64,000 nt of DNA, taken from NCBI GenBank assembly GCA_029891385.1, contig CM057230.1, positions 52,617,414 through 52,681,413 on the forward strand. The letters run 5' to 3'. Source of the DNA: Erythroxylum novogranatense. Its lineage: Eukaryota; Streptophyta; Magnoliopsida; Malpighiales; Erythroxylaceae. Under the pieces are notes generated by a model. The model saw only the letters and a list, made by a program, of their open reading frames with translations, did not search any database and was not told where the DNA came from. Shown here one piece after another: positions 56,777 to 64,000 of the stretch (positions are counted from its first letter, which is position 1; each line of letters starts with the position of its first letter). The position numbers and the translations under genes were made by a program.

Positions 56777-57706
56777 TGTTGAGTCAAAATGACTTTACAT
56801 ATATATATATGATTTTGATGAATAATAAAGAAGTTGAAAAGCAGACGCAGAAATGAAAAGCAGACGCAGAATGAAAAGCAGACACAGATTGAAAAGCAAA
56901 CGTAGAAATGAAAAAACGGACGAAGTTGAAAAGCAGACACAGAATGAAAAGCAGACGCAGAAATAAAAAACAGACGGAGTTGAAAAGCAGACGCAGAATT
57001 CAAAAGTAGACAAAGAAAGAAAAACAGACGCAAGAGTCAGTTCAAGTTAGTTACAGAACTTAACTGATCAACCGTTTCTTTCAAGATTCAAGACTCAAGA
57101 TTCAAGATTCAAGAAGCAAGACTCAAGAAGCAGTTACAGAGGAAGGCTATAAATATGAGTCGAAGTCAAAGATTGTAAAGTTAGTTGACTTACGTATACG
57201 CGAACAAAAAAAAACTTATTTGTGAGATTATTGTGTGGATTAACTAAGAGCTAGTATTACTGTAACAAATTTCAAACACTTTTGTAAGAAAGTAGTACAG
57301 ATAGCCTGCAGAGGCTAAGAGTAAAAAGAATACTGAGTGTAGAGACCTGAAGAGGCTCAGACAGAATACTTGTAAACGTTGAAGAGAAAGTGAAATCTCA
57401 GAAAGACTTCTGAGGACTGGACGTAGCCCACGGTTTGAGGTGAACCAGTATAAAATTGTTGTGTCGACTTCTCTCTACTTTATCTCTCTTTAAGTTCAAA
57501 GTTTTGTTATTACTTAAATTTCAAAACAAGTTTTCAAAGTTTTGATTAATTCGAACTTACCAAAGTTTATGTGAAAAGAACTTCTTTTTAACAAAACGGT
57601 TTGAAAGATTTTTTTTAAAAGGGAAATACACAATTCAACCCCCCCCCCCTTCTCGTGCATTCATATATTGTATTATAAGCATTGTAATAACGTGTGATTT
57701 ACTTCA
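56777..57706 (+). repeat. 3' LTR of Sirevirus B
   Basis: 930 bp, TGTTGAGTCAAAATGAC ... GTGATTTACTTCA, followed by gaaag. Minisatellite at 56828-57031; C tract near 57637-57650 longer than in the 5' LTR. Confidence 0.93.
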
Positions 57707-57711
57707 GAAAG

Positions 57712-58553
57712 AAGTGAAATAGTTATAATTAAACGTCTTATAAGTTCACTGGGGCTATGATTTTAGGTCCATGGTCATGTTCTCGATTGGACTGGACCTT
57801 TCTACTGTAACTTCTCTAACGATGTTCAATTCTTTGCAATCATGGCGGTCTTTATAAGATGGAAGTTCTGTTGAAAACTAAATTTCACAAGCATTCTTGC
57901 CTCTTTTTGTTTTTGAGTAGCTTGAATTACTAACTAAATCACTAATAGTTTATATCTGAATATATGTCTGCTGAAGTGTTTGAATTCAATTCCTTTCATG
58001 TACTTTATTTTTCGATTCAACGCATACCCCACCCCACCTTCCTCTAAAGTATATTTTTAACTATAAATACAATATTTCCATTCTTTCTTTAAAAGTTTTT
58101 GGCAAATGCATCTTAGCTGGTAAGATTAATGTCACTTGATGAAACTTTTGATGAATGAAGTGTTGAACGCATTTGCTTAAATGGGTTCTAATTAGTTCTA
58201 CAATATCCTAACTTTTAGGAAATATTATGACATTTGTTATGTTGTTAGATTTCAAATATTTTCCTATAACTTAGTCATGTTGGAAATTTTCTTAGTTGAA
58301 TAAGATTATGAACTTAAAATTGAATATTTTATTAAAACTAAAAGCGTGATTTAATCTGTAATAACAATCCTATAATTGATCTAATTAAAGGGTATCAAAA
58401 TCATGGGTCCAATTGATATTATAGAACTTATCATTGTGAGCCATAAAGGATAATAATGCTTAGCATATAAAATCTAATAAATATTTCATATAAAGAGTTC
58501 AAGTTCCTACTATTACCTAACATAAATATAACTAAGAAAGTTTAGACTTGTTA
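57712..58553. other. Displaced upstream flank of PSRP3
   Basis: Unique-looking host DNA that adjoined 38990 before Sirevirus B inserted. No clear ORF or repeat. It probably contained the distal promoter of PSRP3. It ends where the LTR of element 3 starts at 58554. Confidence 0.55.
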
Positions 58554-61239
58554 TGTTGGGCCCTGAAAAAAATTTCTTTAATTTAAGCATGATTTGAAAT
58601 AGTTTTGAGGTTTAGATAAATTAAAATTTTGGAGTTATAATTATGCTAAGGTTAGTAGGATTTATTGAATAGGTAGTGGAAATTAAAGGGTAATGTAATA
58701 AGGATGTTTAAGGGCATTTTTGGGAGATCTCTTAAATATAAAAGAACATAAGCTTATAAGGAATGGTAAGATAGAGTTTTTGGGCTCATTAAGGATACAA
58801 ATGGAAAAAGAATACGTTGTCTTGCTTATAAGAGGAAAAAATGTGAATTGAAGAGGGAGGAGAGTGAAAAACGAAAATAGGAGAGAAGAAGAGAGGTTTC
58901 GATGAAAAAGAAAAGAAGAGAAATCAAGTTTGTTAAGGTAGGTTAACCATCTTTTCTTCTTGCTTTATTAAAGGAATGGGTTGTATTAAGGATAAAGGAG
59001 AGAGAAAAAAGGTTTGTGTGGGAAGAAGATGGATTAGGAGAACCCAGTTGATTTTAGGGTTTCTAAACTAGATCTTAAGTTTTCTAACTTAGATGGACTA
59101 TGGGTAGGTTAGATTTGAGTTTAATTTGCATTTATTGCAATTTTGTGATTTTTTTGAAATTTAAGAATTTTATTCGAATGTTGTTTTGAATGAAACATTG
59201 ATCGTTTTAGGAAACTAAGGGAATCTTACCCAAGAGCAAGGGGAAAGGCATGTTGACTTGGATTTTGCTAGCTAATTAGGTGGGTAATTTATTTATAGCT
59301 ATTGTGTGATTATGCAAATTCTTGCATATGTGTGTGAACGTTGATTGCTTGAAAATGAATTGGTGTGATTTGATGGAAAATGCATGATGCCTTGTGATTA
59401 TATTATACCTTGAAAGAGGTTATAACATTTTGAATTAAATGAAAAGAAGGAAAAAGTATGAAAGTATAAGCATATGATAAAATGAATATGTGTTTTTGTT
59501 TGGACGAAAGAGGAACCATTTCAATCGTCACGTGTACGTAGACAAGAGCCTTCTCCTGGTTGCTGCTTGTGGCGTATGAGCTCTGAAAATGGACTCATTT
59601 TTTTATGGTGAAAACTTCAGTTTTTCCATTTCGTACCTATGGACCCATCAAGCCATTTGGTTGTGCAATACATCTTTGAATTGTTAAGTATGATGCATTT
59701 GAATGATTTGTTTAATGGTTAAAGTCTATGTTATGTGTTATGTATTAACTGCTTAATTATGAGTTTTGAGCTAAATTGGTGAATGATTAAATTGCTAGAT
59801 ATATAAATATATATGCTTGAATTTGTGGTAATTGCCGATGGCTATAAATATATTAGCCACTGAGCTGTGTAGCTTACCCCACTATTCCATCCTCAGGTAC
59901 GAGAAGGTTAGCAATCCTTGCAAGGCATCGAAAATTCCAAGATTTTAGAAACTTTTGTAACTAAGTTAGTTTGATAACTTTTGGATAGCTTTATAAGCAT
60001 GTTAAACATTGAGCATCCTATATATGTTGTAATTTGTGTTCAGCCCTCGTTTATAATGTTATTATGTAATTAAAGTTACGTATGGGCTTTTGTTAATTTG
60101 GAAAATAAGTTTAGAATTGAAAAGTTCCCCAAGCGTATGTGCATGTTTCTTTTGTAGTGGTACATTTCATCATCTAAGTCTTTCATAGGTGTACAAATCA
60201 TGTACCAATTTTATGGGAAAAACTGAACTAATTTAGGCTAAATTAGTCAAAGTTGTCTTCTGGAAAGCTATAGCTTATCTTTATAGCTTTCTAATGGTAC
60301 AAAGTAGGAAATTTTTGGATATCGGAATCAATAGTTATGGTCCTTATAAGTGGAGATGCTCAGGAGTATATGACGTATTGTCTGGTGAAGACGTATCATC
60401 TGGTGATGACGTGTCATCTGGTGAGGGCACATCATCTTGTGAGGATGCTTCGTCTGGTGAGGACGTATCGTCTGGTGAGGACGCTTCGTCTAGTGATGAC
60501 GTATCATTTGGTGAGGACGCTTCGTCTGGTGAGGATGTTTCGTCTAGCGAGTACACTTCATCTGGTGAGGACGTATCGTCTGATGACATCATATCGTCTG
60601 GTGCACTGTTCATATGATCCTATTGTCTGATCCCATTTTTGACCCTTTAGACGATAGATTTTACCTTCTAGGTCTTCATAAAAGTTGTAGATCTGGAAGT
60701 TCTCTTCGAAACCATTCAAAGAAAACCTTAATCTGAGATCTTTAAAGAAAGTTATGCCAATTGTTCCAAGACAGGTATAACGTGATTAAGGACATGAGCA
60801 TGGTTGATTCTTTTGGCCATAACTTCATAACCTGACCTCCAAATTAAGGGATTTTTGAAGCAATAGATTCCTGACACATTTTCTCATCTCTCAATGAAAT
60901 TTTTAGCTTTTGGGGTTGATTTTAAATAGATTTATGGAAGGAAAATGAGGGATCAATAGGAGGGGCATAAATAGGTTATGAACACACTTTAGATTTTTAA
61001 ACATATCTTGAGCTTTAGAGCTCCGAATGAGAATTTTCTTGTTTCAAAATAAACTAGAGGCATAGAGCTACAATTGGCTTAAAGAAATCAAATTGTTATG
61101 TTGGTGATGGGTTACTGTAGGCAAGCCACCCTTGTGAGATGACGGCAAAGTGGGGTTCATTGGAATAACGCTATAAGGAAACCCACTCACGCTTTTTTAC
61201 TCTAGAACGATAGTTAGGCTTCGAAAACGAGGCCCAACA
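58554..61239 (+). repeat. 5' LTR of element 3
   Basis: 2686 bp, TGTTGGGCCCTGAAAA ... GAGGCCCAACA. Donor AAG/GTAGGT (58938), acceptor TTTTAG/GAAACT (59210), donor TTAG/GTGGGTAA (59280), conserved CTTCTCCTGGTTGC block (about 59546-59580), acceptor CATCCTCAG (59896). Unlike other family members, its repeat array (60372-60604) lies after this last acceptor. Confidence 0.85.
60372..60604. repeat. 18-bp tandem array with CGTC-N7-GACG arms
   Basis: About twelve 18-bp units of TCGTCTGGTGAGGACGTA or close variants, alternating GTA and GCT endings. Each unit has arms CGTC and GACG separated by seven bases. The array is open in several frames on both strands because 18 is a multiple of three; those ORFs are artefacts. 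Confidence 0.88.
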
Positions 61240-61304
61240 TCTTTTAGTATCAGAGAGATTGTTGGGCTCTAGAAACGAGGTCCAACATCTTGTGGTATCA
61301 GAAC
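61240..61304 (+). other. Duplicated LTR end and primer binding site, element 3
   Basis: After the LTR end at 61239 comes TCTTTTAGTATCAGAGAG (degenerate primer site). Then a 28-bp mini-LTR runs TGTTGGGCTC...GAGGTCCAACA (61260-61287), and a better primer site TGGTATCAGAAC follows at 61293-61304. The LTR terminus and primer site are therefore doubled. Confidence 0.75.
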
Positions 61305-61481
61305 TTTGGTTTTTCCTAGGCTTAGAATGCATAGTAAGATAAATTATGTTATTTGATTATTTGTTGCATTGTGAATTGATTGTATTGCATTAAGTGACAT
61401 GCATGTCATGAATACATGTAGGAAATTAGGATTTTAAAATGAAATGTAGCTAATCATTAGTGTTTTCATTGAAGGAGTAAG

Positions 61482-61946
61482 ATGCCACCTCGTAGAAGGA
61501 CACAAGGAGTTCTGCATGGATTAGTCGCACCTGACTCTCCAACAAGAAATGAGAGTACTGATGAGTCAGTAGCCCTAGGAAATACTGAAGTTTCTTTAGG
61601 ACAAGGTAGTGAGCCCATTCGATCACAGACGGAGGAGTCTCCTCTTTCGCAAGAGCAAGTGCCTGCTCCATTAGATCCAAGGATGTTTCAAGCATTTGCT
61701 CAGGCCTTTGCTCAGGTCATGGGCCAGATGCCGCAATCTTCTACTCTGTCTCCAGTCAAGAAGGGGAAACAATTTGATAAGCTCAAGAAGTATGGGGCAG
61801 TGGATTTCTATGGGACAACGGATTTAGAAGAAGTCGAGACCTAGTTGAGAAAGACCGAGAGGATACTAGATCAGATGGAGTCTGAGGATGATGAGAAAGT
61901 CATGTATGCTGCAAGCTTGCTACAGGAGATGCTCTGCGTTGGTGGG
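61482..61946 (+). pseudogene. gag N-terminal fragment of element 3
   Basis: ATG at 61482 (MPPRRRTQG), closely related to gag of element 1, through MFQAFAQAFAQVMGQMPQ and DKLKKYGAVDFYG to a TAG for Trp at 61842. Homology continues (LRKTERILDQMESED, YAASLLQ), then a one-base loss, and it is interrupted at GDALRWW by the LTR at 61947. Confidence 0.85.
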
Positions 61947-64000
61947 TGTTGGGACCCAATCTGGAAACCGAATCCCAACCTGAAAACAAAAGCCGAAAAT
62001 GAAATACAAATCGAAAAGCGAAGCACAAATGGAAGCAAAGGCGAAACCGAAAGCAAATCGCTAGAAGCGAATCGAAACCGGAGAACGAAAGCAAATACAA
62101 AAGATCGAAAGTAAATCAAATATCGAATTTCCGACATCTGAAGAATGAATCTTAGAAAAAGCGATCGCGTTGGAAACCTTAAGACATTTCAAATCCGGTA
62201 TGAATTTTTTTTTTCTTTCTTTTTTTCTTTCTTTTCTCATTCCTTTCTTTTTTTCATTTCATGCATCTTTAGTCGATCTCATTCATAACATCTCAAATCA
62301 TAGAAATCTTCTTATCAATATTCTAAATCCCATAAACCATCTTTTAAACATCTAATTCTTATTTTTATTCTTTTTTAACTTATTATCTAACGAAATTTCA
62401 GCAGCATAACGGCTGCATTTGTAAAAACCCAAAACCTGCAAATGACAAAAATACACTTCTTAAATTCCCAAACAATCATACAAACATCAAAATCCACCGG
62501 ACCCTCCGTCCGAGATCTCAGCATACACAAGCACAAACCTATATCTAGTACTTCCCATAATAGAAATCATCCATCTCTAATCCAATATTTTCATAATTAC
62601 AATACATCAAACTTTTTTATAAACACCATTTCATAATTCATCACATCCATAGCCAAATCAACAATCATATCTCAATTCCATAAACCATTTCATAAATCAA
62701 ATCTAAGACCTAAACCAATTATAATCATATACAATTCATAACTCAAATCAATGCCCAATTCCAGAATTCATATACATCCCGCATTAATATTTGTAATACA
62801 ATAATGGGCAAATCCAGTCTTATACAAACCGATACAAAATTCTCAATTTACACATACAAACGATACAAAATCGAATAACACGTCTTGGCATTCTTTCATC
62901 CGATCTCCCGCTCGAAAACCTAGAGATGGGGATGAAAGGGGGTGAGCTGAAATAGCTCGTGGATAACATATTTATAAATTGAAAAATAAGCAAAATCATT
63001 TTTCAAAACATTTTCCATTTAGCAAATTTTTCAAAAACTTATTTCTTAAACCTTTCCACTTTTCAAAACATTTATACTGAAATTTCCAATCTCTTCACAA
63101 TTTCAAACCTCAAAATTTCTTTCCTCGAAATTCCAAAGCTTTTCAAAAATTCATAAATATAATCGAAAACATGAATGCAAGCACATACAAATGCATCACA
63201 TTATAAATAAATCAAAAAGCACATAACACTTCATAATGGTTTGGTTTCGGTCCAAATGGAGCGTCTTGCCGATCCCAGATAGCGGTCCAAAGGTAAGTGA
63301 ACAAAACGTACTACATCTTTCCACATAGCGGTCCGGTGTAGCCGTAAACTTATGGAAGTCCTTACGGAGCTCCAATGCCACTAGCGGGCAGGCGGGAGAA
63401 GCCTTTTAAAAATGAGACCAGTGCACTGACTCATACTTAAGGGACCTAACCAAACCCACAACACATAATTCATGCTTGAAAATCGAAATGCCCGAAGGCG
63501 TATTTCAAAACTTAAATTTTTCACATCGTGTCCTACTAGACACATTAACATTCACAATGCACATACATGCATATAACAATTCTCCATACATATGTCATAT
63601 AGCAAATCAAAATACAATAACAATTCATCAAACCAGCTCACAACAATCAAAATCACAATCGATTCACAACAATTCATAAACAAAGTATGCTACACCTTTG
63701 ATAATTTATCAAATCATCAAAACACATTTAATTCAAAAATTGTATCAATTTCATCAAATCATTTAAAACATTGAATTCACTCATTGTAGCCATTCCTTGT
63801 AAAGTTCAAAACATGGTGAATAATAATTTCTTAAAATCATTGTTCATTGGGAAATCAAAATTTTCAAATATTAACATAGACAATAATTTATAAACAATTT
63901 GCTTCTTGATTTTTTTCAAATCATTTAATTAGCTTATAATTCAAAGCATAAACATATTTAATCATTCAAAACAATTCTCAAATCATAGACAATAAAATTC
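61947..64000 (-). repeat. Long LTR, family of 31213-34353, truncated by the window
   Basis: Starts TGTTGGGACCCAATC and shares ordered blocks with the solo LTR at 31213: 'aacctgcaaatgac', 'gagatggggatgaaaggg', and the CTAGCGGGCAGGCGGGAGAAG block at 63374-63403. In minus orientation this start is the LTR 3' end. Acceptor-like CATCTCTAG at 62920. A GCGAAAC-type repeat lies at 61990-62110. Whether it is solo or part of a full element cannot be seen. Confidence 0.85.

Larger units (their letters stand above)
38996..57706 (+). mobile_element. Sirevirus B (Ty1/copia, SIRE type) with nested gypsy
   Basis: LTRs 38996-39930 and 56777-57706 with a perfect gaaag duplication (38991-38995, 57707-57711). 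Gag, pol and the envelope-like ORF are all present, making it the most complete Sirevirus here, about 9.4 kb without the nested gypsy 46535-55881. Gag-pol has stops and frameshifts, and the protease active site is altered. It lies head-to-head with PSRP3. Confidence 0.93.
58554..64000 (+). mobile_element. Ty3/gypsy Tekay-type element 3, partial and interrupted
   Basis: A 5' LTR, a duplicated LTR end with two primer-site-like stretches, and a gag start of the MPPRR type, cut at 61947 by another long LTR. The rest lies beyond the window. Confidence 0.85.

Noticed and set aside
60294..60630. Repetitive acidic ORFs (SSGEDVSSGED...) on both strands
   Set aside because: An 18-bp repeat is open in several frames automatically; it lies in an LTR with no start context or homology.

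Overview
The window is nuclear DNA of a flowering plant, probably a eudicot, from a gene-poor and heavily methylated type of region. Two things point there. One is the density of plant LTR retrotransposons: Ty3/gypsy chromoviruses of the Tekay/Del type and Ty1/copia elements of the SIRE (Sirevirus) type. The other is the only host gene I recognise, a two-exon minus-strand gene for chloroplast 30S ribosomal protein 3 (PSRP3/Ycf65 family) at 38238-38869. I cannot name the species. Nearly all other sequence is transposon nested in transposon.

Layout. 1-6170: a decayed gypsy element (276-5648, target duplication ttgat) lacking integrase and polypurine tract, sitting in an older LTR-like remnant. 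6171-13020: a degenerate LINE on the minus strand, split by a gag-only copia derivative (6454-11644, duplication catca). 13586-36378: Sirevirus A (duplication attag). It contains a 10.3 kb gypsy element with decayed interior but similar LTRs (14991-25331), and two reverse-oriented solo LTRs inside its envelope-like ORF (27965-30219, duplication aggag; 31213-34353, duplication ttgaa). 36379-38237: AT-rich intergenic DNA, followed by PSRP3. 38996-57706: Sirevirus B (duplication gaaag), inserted head-to-head about 125 bp upstream of the PSRP3 start codon. Its envelope-like ORF is split by a younger Tekay element (46535-55881). 57712-58553: the displaced upstream flank of PSRP3. 58554-64000: a third Tekay-type element whose gag is interrupted by another long LTR that runs off the window.

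Coding capacity. Each pol contains in-frame stops, frameshifts or deletions, so no element here looks autonomous. Many stops are C-to-T or G-to-A changes at Trp or Gln codons, as expected from deamination of methylated cytosines. Two stop positions in reverse transcriptase and RNase H are shared by the two Sirevirus copies.

Most interesting pattern. Several LTR families, gypsy and copia alike, carry an array of about 4-10 short dyads built on GTC...GAC: CGTCGCGACG, CGTCATGACG, AAGTCGACTT, or a degenerate 18-bp version. In the Tekay-type LTRs the array lies in a fixed niche between well conserved flanks. The same LTRs also share a splice-like layout: a GTAAG-type donor, an acceptor followed by GAAAYYAAG, a second donor AG/GTGRGT, and a pyrimidine-rich CAG acceptor about 620-890 bp further on. 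The second putative intron holds a strongly conserved block around CTTCTCCCGSCTGCCCGC. I know of no description of this combination; it is the strongest candidate here for an undescribed system, perhaps LTR-leader introns carrying rapidly evolving hairpin or binding-site arrays. All identity statements are by eye, not computed.
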